Positions 9,604 to 18,482 are shown, counted from the stretch's first letter. The stretch: DNA of 64,000 nt from Clostridia bacterium (GCA_017456015.1 JAFTLL010000001.1:58516-122515), one strand, 5' to 3'. Notes: a model not told the origin generated them from the letters alone. Made by a program: numbers and translations.

Positions 9604-11961
9604 GTGTCTGTGACATCTGAATTTTTAGAATTAAGGAAACAACTTATCCGCAAGGATTTTGAACATATGAATGAAATGCAGTTTCAGGCGGTAACCACTA
9701 CCGAAGGCCCCCTCTTGATTTTGGCCGGTGCGGGAAGCGGAAAAACAACCGTTTTGGTGAACCGGATTGCCTGTTTGATTCGCTACGGACGTGCCTATGC
9801 GGCAACCTCAACCCCCCTGCAAATCACCGAAGAAATGTTATCTGCCATGCGCGAAGCTCTGCAAACCGGTACAAGACCGGCCGGAATTCCCCTGGCCGAA
9901 TTCGCACCGCATGCATGGGAGATTCTTGCCATTACCTTCACCAATAAGGCCGCCGGCGAGTTAAAAGAACGGATTGCGTCCAAGCTCGGTGATGCCGCGC
10001 AGGATGTATGGGCAGGCACCTTCCATTCGGTTTGCGCAAAAATTTTGCGCCGCTTTGGTGACCGGTTGGGATATTCCTCTAATTTTACAATATACGATAC
10101 AGATGACCAAAAGCGTCTGCTCAAATCCATTTTTCATCAGGCAGACATTGATGAAAAAATGTTCCCGATTCGCAGTGTCTTGAATGAAATCAGCCGCGCG
10201 AAGGATGAGTTAATCGACCCGCCCACTTACGAGAAAAGCGTAGGCAGTGATTACCGAGCGAAAAAAATCGCACAACTTTATACACAATACCAAGCCCATC
10301 TGAAATCGGCCAATGCGATGGATTTTGATGATATTATTGTCAATGTGGTTCGATTGCTTCGGCAGGAGGATGAGGTCCGGAGCTTTTATCAAAACCGTTT
10401 TAAATATGTGATGGTGGACGAGTATCAGGATACCAATCATGCGCAATTTGAGTTGGTTCGCCTGTTGGCCGGCGGCCGCAACAACCTTTGTGTTGTCGGT
10501 GATGACGACCAGAGTATTTATAAATTCCGGGGTGCCACCATTGAAAATATTTTGGACTTTGAGGATAGTTTTGACAACGCAACGGTAATTCGCTTGGAAC
10601 AAAACTACCGTTCTACCCAAAATATTTTGGATGCTGCCAATAGTGTTATTCAGAACAATACCGCCCGTAAAGGGAAAAACTTATGGACCGAAAACGGCGA
10701 GGGCGAAAAGTTGCGTGTACATACCGCCAACGATGAGCAGGCGGAGGCGCGCTTTGTTGTAGAAACCATTTTACGAAATGTAAAAGAGGGAAAAAAATTC
10801 TCCAACCATGCCGTTTTGTACCGTATGAATGCACAATCGCAAACCTTAGAAAATATTATGGCGCGTTCGGGTATTGCCTATCGCGTCATCGGTGGCCAAA
10901 GGTTCTTCGAGCGCAAGGAAATCAAGGATATTTTAGCCTATCTGTATGTCATAAACAATCCGAGTGATACGGTGCGCTTGCGCCGAATTATCAATGAGCC
11001 CAAACGTGGTATCGGGGAAACCTCGGTGCAGCATGCCACCCAGATTGCCGACGGACTGGAATTGCCCTTGTACGAGGTTTTTGCAAATGCGGCCGATTAT
11101 CCGGCGCTGCAAAAATGTGCGGCAAAGCTTTCGGCCTTTTGCGAAATGATAGAAAATCTGCGCCAAAAATCGACCGAAATACCGCTTGCGCAAATGGTAG
11201 ACGAAGTGCTGGAAAAAACCGGCTATTTAAATGCCTTGCGGTTGCAGGGGGATGAAGGGCTTGACCGTATTGAAAACGTTAAGGAACTGAAAACCAGCAT
11301 GGCCCTTTATGAAGCAGAGCAGGAGGAGCCAACCCTTTCGGGATTTTTGGAGGAGGTTGCGCTGGTAACCGATATTGATTCCTATGATGCAGGCGAAGAT
11401 GCGGTAACCATGATGACCATTCATTCGGCCAAAGGCTTGGAGTTTGATACGGTTTTTCTTGTCGGTATGGAGGAGGGCATTTTTCCCGGCAATCAATCAA
11501 TTTATGCCGGAAATGCCGAAATTGAGGAGGAACGCCGACTGGCCTATGTCGGAATTACGCGGGCAAAGCGCCGCCTGTATATAACCAACACCTACACCCG
11601 TATGCTGTTTGGTTCGACCAACCGAAATCGGCCTTCCAGATTTTTAAATGAAATTCCGCAGCAGCTTTGCGAGTTGGATGCGCCGGCGCAGTCGGCTTCG
11701 GCCTTTGGTTTTGGCACAGCGCCGCAAAAACGGCCTGCCCACAGCGGTTTTTCCGGCACAATGCGCGGCTTTGCAGTGGATAATACCCGGCAAAAGGCCG
11801 ATACTTTTACTGTGGGTGAACGGGTACGCCATAAAGCCTTTGGCGAGGGAAAGGTCTTATCTGCTGTACCGGTTGGAAACGACTGCTTGGTTGAAATTGC
11901 TTTTGATGATTTCGGAACAAAAAAACTCATGTCCAATTTTGCAAAATTAGAGCATTGTTAA
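9604..11961 (+). CDS. pcrA: UvrD/PcrA-type 3'-5' DNA helicase
   Basis: A superfamily 1 ATP-dependent helicase for repair and plasmid/replication fork processing. Walker A GAGSGKTT lies near residue 42. Motif Ia is within TFTNKAA, motif II is DEYQDTN, motif III is GDDDQSIYKFRGA, and later come QNYRST, TIHSAKGLEFD and VGITRAKR. The C-terminus carries the PcrA-type Tudor-like domain (GERVRHKAFGEGKV). About 40 residues inserted after motif I (to EILAITFTN) are a little longer than usual. GGGG at 9593-9596 leaves only one base before ATG 9598 but seven before GTG 9604, so GTG 9604 is preferred. The DUF975-like gene follows at once. Confidence 0.93.
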   Translation: MSVTSEFLELRKQLIRKDFEHMNEMQFQAVTTTEGPLLILAGAGSGKTTVLVNRIACLIRYGRAYAATSTPLQITEEMLSAMREALQTGTRPAGIPLAEFAPHAWEILAITFTNKAAGELKERIASKLGDAAQDVWAGTFHSVCAKILRRFGDRLGYSSNFTIYDTDDQKRLLKSIFHQADIDEKMFPIRSVLNEISRAKDELIDPPTYEKSVGSDYRAKKIAQLYTQYQAHLKSANAMDFDDIIVNVVRLLRQEDEVRSFYQNRFKYVMVDEYQDTNHAQFELVRLLAGGRNNLCVVGDDDQSIYKFRGATIENILDFEDSFDNATVIRLEQNYRSTQNILDAANSVIQNNTARKGKNLWTENGEGEKLRVHTANDEQAEARFVVETILRNVKEGKKFSNHAVLYRMNAQSQTLENIMARSGIAYRVIGGQRFFERKEIKDILAYLYVINNPSDTVRLRRIINEPKRGIGETSVQHATQIADGLELPLYEVFANAADYPALQKCAAKLSAFCEMIENLRQKSTEIPLAQMVDEVLEKTGYLNALRLQGDEGLDRIENVKELKTSMALYEAEQEEPTLSGFLEEVALVTDIDSYDAGEDAVTMMTIHSAKGLEFDTVFLVGMEEGIFPGNQSIYAGNAEIEEERRLAYVGITRAKRRLYITNTYTRMLFGSTNRNRPSRFLNEIPQQLCELDAPAQSASAFGFGTAPQKRPAHSGFSGTMRGFAVDNTRQKADTFTVGERVRHKAFGEGKVLSAVPVGNDCLVEIAFDDFGTKKLMSNFAKLEHC

Positions 11962-11976
11962 GGAGGAGTGGCTTGT

Positions 11977-12807
11977 ATGTATCCGTCTATGCTGGCGGCA
12001 AAAAGCAACGCGAAAAACTATTTAAAGGGAAACTTTGTATCGGCGGTTGCCGTTTCTCTGGTTTTTGTTTCGGTTGTTTGTCTTGTTTTCATGCTTCGTG
12101 CGCTTATTGAGTCACTCTTTAAAATCGGGGACACTTCCTTTGCACTCACAGTTGATATTCTACACCCGATAAAACTTCTTGGCCTTTTAACCCGCAGCGC
12201 GGTTACACTCGCCTCGTTTTGCACACTTATAGGGCCGGTATACCTCGGCGTTTTTCGTTGGTTCTGGTATCTTACAGCCGACCGGGTGCTACCGGTAGGG
12301 CAGGTTTTCTATTATTACAGCAAGGGCATTTATAAAAAGACGCTTGGTTTTATCCTGCACTTTTCTCTGCGTGTCTTGGTGAACAGTTTTCTGTTTTTCT
12401 CGCCGTATATCTTAACGGTCGCCCTTTCCTCTCCTCCCTTATACCGCTTGTTCGGCGGTACAGTACCGATTTTTATGGCATCTCTTGCTCATTTGACGAC
12501 CTTGTTTTCCATTGTAGGAGCGGCTTTGGTTATTTGGTACTTGTTTCGTTTCTTTCTCATTGTGCCGATTTATTGCAATGATGATAGCATTACAATCAAC
12601 GAGGCAGTTTTACTGGCACGCCACTTTTCTTACTACACAGCATCGGGATACTTTTCATTTTTGTGTAGCTTTTTGGGCTGGTTTTCCCTTTGCCTGTTCG
12701 CTGCCCCGATTGTGTATGTTTTGCCGTTTTTCTTCTCGGCAAACGCCATGTATTGCCGGTTTGCATTGAATTACGGCGTGGGAATCAACCAATTTCAAAA
12801 AAAATAA
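11977..12807 (+). CDS. polytopic membrane protein, DUF975-like
   Basis: A 276-residue protein with about six hydrophobic helices and a short basic N-terminus (AKSNAKNYLKGNF) that resembles the start of DUF975 proteins. The last part (FLGWFSLCLF ... PFFFSANAMYCRFAL) also matches the family pattern of a final pair of helices followed by an aromatic-rich end. The start ATG 11977 lies 10 bases after a perfect AGGAGG (11961-11966) that overlaps the pcrA stop; an in-frame GTG at 11968 is too close to it. The function of the family is unknown. It is probably co-transcribed with pcrA. Confidence 0.6.
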   Translation: MYPSMLAAKSNAKNYLKGNFVSAVAVSLVFVSVVCLVFMLRALIESLFKIGDTSFALTVDILHPIKLLGLLTRSAVTLASFCTLIGPVYLGVFRWFWYLTADRVLPVGQVFYYYSKGIYKKTLGFILHFSLRVLVNSFLFFSPYILTVALSSPPLYRLFGGTVPIFMASLAHLTTLFSIVGAALVIWYLFRFFLIVPIYCNDDSITINEAVLLARHFSYYTASGYFSFLCSFLGWFSLCLFAAPIVYVLPFFFSANAMYCRFALNYGVGINQFQKK

Positions 12808-12826
12808 AAAAATTTTAAAAAAAGGC

Positions 12827-12855
12827 TTGCTTTTTGTATTCGGTTGTGGTATTAT
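12827..12855 (+). promoter_or_regulatory. predicted promoter of the 5S rRNA gene
   Basis: TTGCTT (12827-12832), 17-bp spacer, TATTAT (12850-12855). An 8-bp hairpin with a GAAA loop (12865-12884) sits between promoter and 5S rRNA and probably forms part of the precursor. Confidence 0.6.
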
Positions 12856-12894
12856 ATCTTCTGTCCTCAAAGGAAACTTTGAGGGGAATATGCA

Positions 12895-13010
12895 GTCGGT
12901 GTTTATTGCGATGAGGGTCCACCCGTTCCCATACCGAACACGGAAGTTAAGCTCATCAGTGCCGAAGATACTTGGCGGGTGACTGCCCGGGAAAATAGGA
13001 CTTCGCCGAC
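12895..13010 (+). rRNA. rrf: 5S ribosomal RNA (solitary)
   Basis: A 116-nt sequence with the 5S hallmark blocks CCACCCGTTCCCAT, CCGAACACGGAAGTTAAG and TACTTGGCGGGTGACTGCCC. The ends pair as GTCGGTG/CGCCGAC (one G-U). No 16S, 23S or tRNA is adjacent; the gene has its own promoter and terminator and sits between two membrane-protein genes. Confidence 0.95.
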
Positions 13011-13017
13011 ATTTTTA

Positions 13018-13049
13018 CAAGAACCATCCAATAGGGTGGTTCTTGACTT
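13018..13049 (+). terminator. terminator of the 5S rRNA gene
   Basis: A 12-bp stem (13018-13029 with 13034-13045) with an AATA loop, followed by a short T-rich stretch (13047-13051). Confidence 0.75.
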
Positions 13050-13092
13050 TTACGAATAAAACGCGCCAATTATGGGGGGGGTAGGGGCCGGA

Positions 13093-13956
13093 ATGACAGC
13101 AAAAAAGAAATTTCATATCCATGAAAAGATAAAACAAAATTTGATTATCCTGCTGGGAATTATGATGACCGGCATGGCGGTTAGTGTGTTTCTTGTCCCG
13201 AATAAGGTTGTAAGCGGCGGCGTGTCCGGTATTTCGACCATACTGTATCATACATTACATATCCCGGTCGGTCTCTCTTTTGCCGTTATCAACCTGGTTT
13301 TGTTGGTGATTGCCTTTAAGTTTATCGGGAAAAGCTTTGTTATTAAATCGATTGTCGGCGCGGCCTTGCTCTCTTTGTTTGTACAACTGTTTTCTTATAT
13401 GCCGCCCTTGACCAGAAATCCCTTTTTGGCAACTGTGTTTGGTGCATTTTTTTACGGATTGGGTATCGGCTTAGCCCTTGTGGAAGGTGCTTCTACCGGC
13501 GGAACTGATATTCTCGGCCGGCTGTTCCAACACTTTTTTCCGCAAATGAAAATCGGGAAGCTGCTTTTTGTCATTGATTCCATTGTGATTGTTTCTTCTT
13601 TTCTGGTTTTTAAAAATATAGATTTACTTCTGTTCGGCCTGATTGCACTCTTTCTTTCCACCTATGCTGTGGATTGGTTGATACATAAGCTGAATATATC
13701 CAAGCTGGCCTTTATTGTCAGTGAATGCGGAGAAAAAATTGCAGAATGCCTGGTGCATACATCGCATAGAGGGGTTACTCTAATTGATGCAACAGGTGCC
13801 TATACAATGGATGACAAAAAGGTCTTGGTTTGTGCGCTTAAAGAAAGCGAAGTGGTTGACTTTCAGCGTAAGATTCTTGAAATAGACGAAAGCGCATTTA
13901 TTATTTTTTCGGAATCTCAGCAAATTGTCGGCAACGGCTTTCATGTGTATAAGTAA
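13093..13956 (+). CDS. yitT: YitT family membrane protein (DUF161 plus DUF2179)
   Basis: About 287 residues. An N-terminal five- to six-helix membrane region contains the family motif region NKVVSGGVSGISTI and GASTGGTDILGRL. It is followed by a soluble DUF2179 domain (about residues 210-285) with HRGVTLIDATGAYTMDDKKVL. The molecular role of the family is unknown. The start is taken at ATG 13093 behind a G-rich stretch; the in-frame ATG at 13072 would have to read through an 8-G run used as ribosome binding region. It stands alone between the 5S terminator and its own terminator. Confidence 0.85.
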   Translation: MTAKKKFHIHEKIKQNLIILLGIMMTGMAVSVFLVPNKVVSGGVSGISTILYHTLHIPVGLSFAVINLVLLVIAFKFIGKSFVIKSIVGAALLSLFVQLFSYMPPLTRNPFLATVFGAFFYGLGIGLALVEGASTGGTDILGRLFQHFFPQMKIGKLLFVIDSIVIVSSFLVFKNIDLLLFGLIALFLSTYAVDWLIHKLNISKLAFIVSECGEKIAECLVHTSHRGVTLIDATGAYTMDDKKVLVCALKESEVVDFQRKILEIDESAFIIFSESQQIVGNGFHVYK

Positions 13957-13969
13957 CAAACTGTATGGT

Positions 13970-14006
13970 AGGGACACAAGGTAAAAACCTTGTGTCCCTT
14001 TTGTTT
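13970..14006 (+). terminator. terminator of yitT
   Basis: A perfect 13-bp stem (13970-13982 with 13987-13999), AAAA loop, then TTTTGTTTT. Confidence 0.9.
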
Positions 14007-14015
14007 TATAGGGGA

Positions 14016-14044
14016 TTGACTTATTTTTCAGTTTGTATTATAAT
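14016..14044 (+). promoter_or_regulatory. promoter of the zinc operon
   Basis: TTGACT (14016-14021), exactly 17 bp, TATAAT (14039-14044): a near-perfect sigma-A promoter that ends one base before the operator. Confidence 0.85.
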
Positions 14045-14045
14045 T

Positions 14046-14072
14046 CCAATATGAGAATAATTCTCATATTGG
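14046..14072 (+). promoter_or_regulatory. Fur/Zur-type operator, perfect 27-bp palindrome
   Basis: Thirteen-base arms (14046-14058 and 14060-14072) around a central A, with the core ATGAGAAT-A-ATTCTCAT typical of Fur-family boxes. It covers the expected transcription start and touches the ribosome binding site GGAGGG (14071-14076), so the bound regulator would block its own gene and znuACB. Confidence 0.88.
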
Positions 14073-14079
14073 AGGGAAT

Positions 14080-14487
14080 ATGGAACAACGCACATATATG
14101 ACGCACCAGAAAAAGGAACTGCTCTCCTTTTTGCAGCAGAATGCCGACCGCCACTTTACGGTCGAGCAAATTGTAGAGGGAATGGGCGGCGGCAAGGCAG
14201 GGAAAAGCACGGTTTACCGGCAGATTGCCAAACTGGCCGCCGAGGGGGTTGTGCGCCGTTTTGAAACGCCGGACAGCACCTCTTTTGTTTACCAGTTTGC
14301 AGGTGAAACCAACAGCTGTGATTGTCATTTCCATTTAAAATGCATGAAATGCGGTCGCCTGATTCATATGGAGTGCGCACAGCTTTCGGCTGTGCAGCGG
14401 CATATTGCCGACGAGCACGATTTTTTGCTTGGCTCGCACCGTGCGGTCTTGTATGGCGAGTGTACTGATTGTGGGGAAAAGGAGTAG
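14080..14487 (+). CDS. zur: Fur family metal-responsive repressor, probably Zur
   Basis: A 135-residue protein with an N-terminal winged helix (to about residue 75) and a C-terminal dimerisation/metal domain. The metal ligands are visible as CDCHFHLKCMKCG and the final ECTDCG, which together supply the two CxxC pairs of the structural zinc site. It is the first gene of the run zur-znuA-znuC-znuB, lies directly behind a perfect Fur-type box, and overlaps nothing else. The zinc assignment comes from the operon partners; Fur or PerR specificity cannot be excluded from sequence alone. Autoregulation by zinc is the simplest model. Confidence 0.85.
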   Translation: MEQRTYMTHQKKELLSFLQQNADRHFTVEQIVEGMGGGKAGKSTVYRQIAKLAAEGVVRRFETPDSTSFVYQFAGETNSCDCHFHLKCMKCGRLIHMECAQLSAVQRHIADEHDFLLGSHRAVLYGECTDCGEKE

Positions 14488-14491
14488 TAGA

Positions 14492-15382
14492 ATGAAAAAA
14501 TATATCGCCGGTATATTGGTACTGCTTTTGCTCTTGGGCGGTTGCACCGCAAAGCCGGCAGAACCGACCGAGGACAAATTACAGGTTGTTGTGACCATTT
14601 TTCCGTCCTATGATTTCGTACGGCAAATTGCAGGAGATAGGGTAGAACTGAAAATGCTTTTACCGCCCGGTAATGAAAGCCATGGCTACGAGCCGACCCT
14701 TTCCAACCTTTCGGCCATGCAGAAAAGTGATTTGTTGCTTTATGCCGGAGATGATTCGGATGATTGGGTGCAATCGCTGGATGCTTCGGTGTATGCAGAA
14801 ACCGAAATGCTGGCTTTGAACCATATGGTAACACGAAAAGTGAGCGATGGTGCTGAGCATTTATGGACCTCTGTTCGTAACGCCATGCAGATGGTGCAGG
14901 GCATTTGTGATGCGCTTGTACGGCTGGACCCGGACAATGCCGCGTTTTATCAAAAAAATACAGAGGACTATCTGCTCGAATTAAAACGATTGGATGCGGC
15001 CTTTGCCGATACGGTTGCGAAAGCTCCGCTGGACACATTAGTGTTTGCTGAGCGTTTTCCGTTTGTGTGTTTTGCAGAGGATTACGGCCTGCAATGGCAC
15101 GCCGCTTTTGACCACTGTTCTTCTGACTTTGAACCGAAAATCGATGTGATTCACGATTTGATTGCCCTTGTGCAAGATAATAACCTACCAACGGTGTTTT
15201 ATATCGAGTTTTCCAATCTGTCGGTGGCCGATACCATTTGCGCCGCCACCGGCTGTGAAAAAGCGCTGTTCCATTCCTGCCACAATGTAACCGAGGAAGA
15301 ATTTTTAAATGGAGAAACCTATCTTTCGCTTATGGAAAAGAATGTAACAGCACTTAGAAAGGCGTTGAATTATGCTGCTTGA
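14492..15382 (+). CDS. znuA: zinc ABC transporter, substrate-binding lipoprotein
   Basis: A 296-residue cluster A-I metal-binding lipoprotein that captures zinc (or manganese) outside the membrane. The start ATG 14492 gives a lipoprotein signal with lipobox LLGGC (Cys near residue 17). Metal ligands are suggested by SHGYEPT (about residue 66), EHLWTS and LQWHAAFDHC. The His-rich loop of many ZnuA proteins is missing and the usual HxWLDP is replaced by HLWTSV, so the affinity may be unusual. It begins 4 bases after zur and overlaps znuC by 11 bases. Confidence 0.85.
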   Translation: MKKYIAGILVLLLLLGGCTAKPAEPTEDKLQVVVTIFPSYDFVRQIAGDRVELKMLLPPGNESHGYEPTLSNLSAMQKSDLLLYAGDDSDDWVQSLDASVYAETEMLALNHMVTRKVSDGAEHLWTSVRNAMQMVQGICDALVRLDPDNAAFYQKNTEDYLLELKRLDAAFADTVAKAPLDTLVFAERFPFVCFAEDYGLQWHAAFDHCSSDFEPKIDVIHDLIALVQDNNLPTVFYIEFSNLSVADTICAATGCEKALFHSCHNVTEEEFLNGETYLSLMEKNVTALRKALNYAA

Positions 15383-16070
15383 ATGTAAAAACCTTGCGCT
15401 TTCCTATGAAGGAGAGCCGGTTGTAGAGAATATTAACTTCACCTTAAACGCAGGGGACTACATTTGCGTTGTCGGAGAGAACGGAACCGGAAAAAGCACC
15501 TTGTTGAAAGGAATTCTCGGTCTGCTTCCTTGTGCACAGGGCACGGTGCGGCTTGCTGATTTGTCGGTGAAGCAAATTGGGTATTTACCGCAGCAAACAC
15601 TCTTGCAGAACAATTTTCCGGCCAGCGTAACAGAGGTGGTGCTCTCCGGCTTTGTTGCCAAGTGCGGATTTTGCTCCTTTTACAGCAAGGCGCAAAAGAA
15701 AATCGCATTAGAGAATATGCGTTTGCTGGGAATAGAAACCCTGCAAAAGGCTTGTTACCGCGAGCTTTCGGGCGGACAGCGGCAACGGGTTTTGCTGGCG
15801 CGTGCGCTCTGCTCGGCCGAGAAGCTGTTGCTTTTAGATGAGCCGGTCGCTGGGTTAGACCCTTTAATCACAGCCGATTTTTACGCCTGCATTGAGCAAA
15901 TTAACAAGGAACGCAACATGACAGTGCTCATGGTTTCACATGATATAGAAAATGCCATGAAATATGCCACCCATATTTTGCATTTAAAAAAAGAACAGCT
16001 TTTCTTCGGTACAACAGCGGACTACGCCAAAACCGAGTTTTATAAAGCCTTTATAGGAGGTTGCAAATGA
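15372..16070 (+). CDS. znuC: zinc ABC transporter, ATP-binding protein
   Basis: A 232-residue ATPase of the metal-type ABC importer. Visible motifs: Walker A GENGTGKST (about residue 36), signature LSGGQRQRVLLARAL (about 135), Walker B LLLLDEP, and the H-loop in VSHDIE. It overlaps znuA by 11 bases and znuB by ATGA, showing tight coupling. It acts at the inner face of the membrane with ZnuB. Confidence 0.92.
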   Translation: MLLECKNLALSYEGEPVVENINFTLNAGDYICVVGENGTGKSTLLKGILGLLPCAQGTVRLADLSVKQIGYLPQQTLLQNNFPASVTEVVLSGFVAKCGFCSFYSKAQKKIALENMRLLGIETLQKACYRELSGGQRQRVLLARALCSAEKLLLLDEPVAGLDPLITADFYACIEQINKERNMTVLMVSHDIENAMKYATHILHLKKEQLFFGTTADYAKTEFYKAFIGGCK

Positions 16071-16912
16071 CACTGCATGAAATGTTAACCGACCCCTTTA
16101 TTTTGCGCATCCTCCTGCGTGCCGCCATTGTGGGAGTTTTGGTGTCACTCTGTGCGGCCCTGCTGGGTGTAAATATGGTGCTCAAACGCTATTCCATGAT
16201 TGGTGACGGACTTTCTCACATCGGCTTTTGCGCGGTTGCTTTTTCGTCCTTGATTGGCATGGCTGATTTTTCATTGGAAATCTCGGTGCCGCTGGTGGTA
16301 TTGGCCGCGGTTGTGTTATTGCGTATGAGTGAAAACAGTAAAATTAAGGGCGATTCGGCCATTGCGTTGCTTTCCACCGGTGCGGTTGCTTTGGGTTATA
16401 TTTTCTATAATTTTGATAACAAAAGTGCCGCCGATGTTTGCAATAGTCTTTTCGGTTCGGCTTCGGTCATCACCATTACCGATAAGGATATGGTGTTGAG
16501 TGTTGCGCTGTCGGTACTGGTACTCGGTTTGTTTGTTTTGTTTTACAACAAGATTTTTGCACTCTCTTTTGATGAGAATTTTTGCACGGCGGCAGGAGAA
16601 AAAACGCGGATGTATAAATTGGTGTTGGCCCTGCTGACCGGCATCACCGTCGTAGTCGGTATGAAAATGATGGGTGCGATTTTAATTTCGGCACTGGTGG
16701 TCTTCCCGGCGGTGACAGCAATGCGCGTTTGCAAAACCTTCCGCGGCGTTGTCATTTGTGCCGGTGCAATTTCGGTGTGCTGCTTTGCCGTAGGGTTTTA
16801 TGCCGCCTGTCGATTGTCTTTGCAAATCGGTCCCACGGTTGTGTTGGCCAATGTGCTGGCTCTGGCCGTTTTTTCGCTTACCGCGCCGCTTATGTCACAT
16901 CGACGCAGATAA
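16067..16912 (+). CDS. znuB: zinc ABC transporter, permease
   Basis: About 281 residues with seven to nine hydrophobic helices of the ABC-3 family. The characteristic regions MVLKRYSMIGDGLSHIGF and MKMMGAILISALVVFPA are present. The ATG at 16067 overlaps the znuC stop (ATGA) behind GGAGG. It is the last gene of the zinc operon, followed by a hairpin terminator. Confidence 0.92.
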   Translation: MTLHEMLTDPFILRILLRAAIVGVLVSLCAALLGVNMVLKRYSMIGDGLSHIGFCAVAFSSLIGMADFSLEISVPLVVLAAVVLLRMSENSKIKGDSAIALLSTGAVALGYIFYNFDNKSAADVCNSLFGSASVITITDKDMVLSVALSVLVLGLFVLFYNKIFALSFDENFCTAAGEKTRMYKLVLALLTGITVVVGMKMMGAILISALVVFPAVTAMRVCKTFRGVVICAGAISVCCFAVGFYAACRLSLQIGPTVVLANVLALAVFSLTAPLMSHRRR

Positions 16913-16940
16913 AGCACCAGAAAAGAAAATACTGCCTTTT

Positions 16941-16967
16941 AACGGATGCCTTTGTGCATCCGTTTTT
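16941..16967 (+). terminator. terminator of the zinc operon
   Basis: A 9-bp stem (16941-16949 with 16956-16964) followed by a T-run. Confidence 0.8.
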
Positions 16968-16979
16968 GCTTTCACCGAA

Positions 16980-17021
16980 AAATAAAAGAGAGCTGTATTA
17001 TGCGTACATAATACGGCTCTC
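16980..17021 (-). terminator. terminator of the CPBP-tadA transcript
   Basis: A 15-bp stem with one G-T pair (16988-17002 with 17007-17021). On the minus strand it is followed by TTTTATTTTT and lies 18 bases after the tadA stop. Confidence 0.8.
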
Positions 17022-17038
17022 CAATATATCGGTTGTTT

Positions 17039-17512
17039 TTATAGCATAGTTTTCTTACTCTCATCACTTGTCTTTCTCACACCTGTGAAAAAATTGGAAA
17101 GAAGCGCTTGACAGGGGATTTCCATAATGCCGCCGTAAACCTCCGGCTTATGGTTATAGGGCAAAACCGAGAGGTCGGTCAGCGAGCCGAAGGAACCGGC
17201 TTTGCTGTCATAGGCACCAAAATAAATGCGGCGGATTCGGGCATTGATAATGGCACCTGCACACATCGGGCAGGGCTCCAATGTTACATACAAATCACAA
17301 TCATCCAATCGCCAACGGCCCAGCGCCCGGCAGGCATTTTGAATTGCCTCAACCTCGGCGTGGGAGAGGGCATTTTTGTCCTGTTCGCGCCGGTTTTGCC
17401 CTACGGCGATGATTTGTTTGTCCTTTACAATCACAGCGCCAACCGGTACCTCGCCACGTTCGCCGGCTTCCTTGGCCAGCTGAATCGCCTCTAACATATA
17501 CATATTATCCAT
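17039..17512 (-). CDS. tadA: tRNA-specific adenosine deaminase
   Basis: A zinc deaminase that converts A34 of tRNA-Arg(ACG) to inosine. The 157-residue frame from ATG 17512 (MDNMYMLEAIQLAKEAG) matches the usual N-terminus. The catalytic HAE is in LSHAEVEAI (proton-shuttle Glu) and the zinc cysteines are in EPCPMCAGAI. A longer in-frame start at 17563 would lie inside the CPBP gene and is not used. The start is one base after the CPBP stop, so the genes are coupled. Its substrate tRNA-Arg(ACG) is encoded at 9380-9456. Confidence 0.92.
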   Translation of the reverse strand: MDNMYMLEAIQLAKEAGERGEVPVGAVIVKDKQIIAVGQNRREQDKNALSHAEVEAIQNACRALGRWRLDDCDLYVTLEPCPMCAGAIINARIRRIYFGAYDSKAGSFGSLTDLSVLPYNHKPEVYGGIMEIPCQALLSNFFTGVRKTSDESKKTML

Positions 17513-17513
17513 A

Positions 17514-18482
17514 TCAATACAACCCAAACTGCACCAGCAGAATCTCAATGCCGATGAGTACATAATAAAAAATCATACAGGGCGCTTTGCAAATGCGTAA
17601 GGTGTGTTTTTTGGTCTCTTGGCATTCAAATTGCATCGTAGTATGCGATTGGGTAAATAAGAGCAGACCGGCAATCCCAATACACAAGAGCAGAACGAAA
17701 TACAACAAGGTGATGATATTGATGGCGGTAGGGCCGAGATTTTGGGTCAGCATATCCAAAGCATAGGACATAAAATTATTGAAGAAATGCAGGAAAACAG
17801 CAGGGTAGAGAGAACCGGTGTAGGCGGTCATATAGCCGAGATACAGGCCAAGCAAAAATGCAAAGGGAATCTGCACCAAATTGCCGTGCATGAGGCTGAA
17901 AACAATGGAGGAAATCCAAATGGCAGCCCCATTTCCAAAATGCTTTTTGACCACACCGAAGAGTACACCGCGTATGGCAAATTCTTCGACCAATGCCGGG
18001 AAGAAAGCCCCGCTCAAAAAGATAAGCAATGTGCCGAAAAAGCCGGAGGGCAGGTCAAGCTCCTGCGCCACCGGTGTCACACCGAAGGAAGAAAAGAAAG
18101 AGGCAAAAACGCCGTTTCCGAGGTTGGCCAACGCACAGACGCCGCAACCCATCATAACCAGTGGTACAGCGGTTTTTAAAGGTGGACGCTTAGAAGGGAA
18201 GATTTCTTTGAGCCGGTCGCCCGTAAATATAGGCAGCAGCAAAGGCGGAAGAACGAGCACAATAGAAGAAAATAAGATTTGTAAAATCTGCGTCGTACCG
18301 GCGTCAGCCAGTATGTTTGTTTTACCGAATAGTAGAAAAGCAAGGGCAACGCCCAGATTCAGAACGAAAACCAAGAATGAAGAAATCAGCATCATGCCGC
18401 CAATCGAGTTGCCGACACGAACACCCTCTCTTTTGTTTTGCAATTCCTGCCAGTAGGCTTCATAATCACTGTTTTGAAACAT
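17514..18482 (-). CDS. CPBP family intramembrane metalloprotease-like protein
   Basis: A 322-residue protein with about eight hydrophobic helices. The CPBP (Abi/CaaX) motifs are present in order: EEFAIRG (EExxxR) near residue 165, FSLMHGN (FxxxH) near 195, and FLHFFNN (HxxxN/D) near 235. The family includes Rce1-type proteases and bacteriocin-immunity proteins; the local substrate is unknown. An extra C-terminal helix pair follows the domain. It is transcribed with tadA. Confidence 0.85.
   Translation of the reverse strand: MFQNSDYEAYWQELQNKREGVRVGNSIGGMMLISSFLVFVLNLGVALAFLLFGKTNILADAGTTQILQILFSSIVLVLPPLLLPIFTGDRLKEIFPSKRPPLKTAVPLVMMGCGVCALANLGNGVFASFFSSFGVTPVAQELDLPSGFFGTLLIFLSGAFFPALVEEFAIRGVLFGVVKKHFGNGAAIWISSIVFSLMHGNLVQIPFAFLLGLYLGYMTAYTGSLYPAVFLHFFNNFMSYALDMLTQNLGPTAINIITLLYFVLLLCIGIAGLLLFTQSHTTMQFECQETKKHTLRICKAPCMIFYYVLIGIEILLVQFGLY

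Noticed and set aside
13072..13092. Earlier start of yitT at ATG 13072
   Set aside because: It would place an 8-G run and a Gly-rich leader in the protein and leave no ribosome binding site.
14364..15191. Leftward frame of 275 residues opposite zur and znuA
   Set aside because: Low-complexity composition (His, Arg, Pro, Ser) typical of antisense frames; the sense genes are certain.
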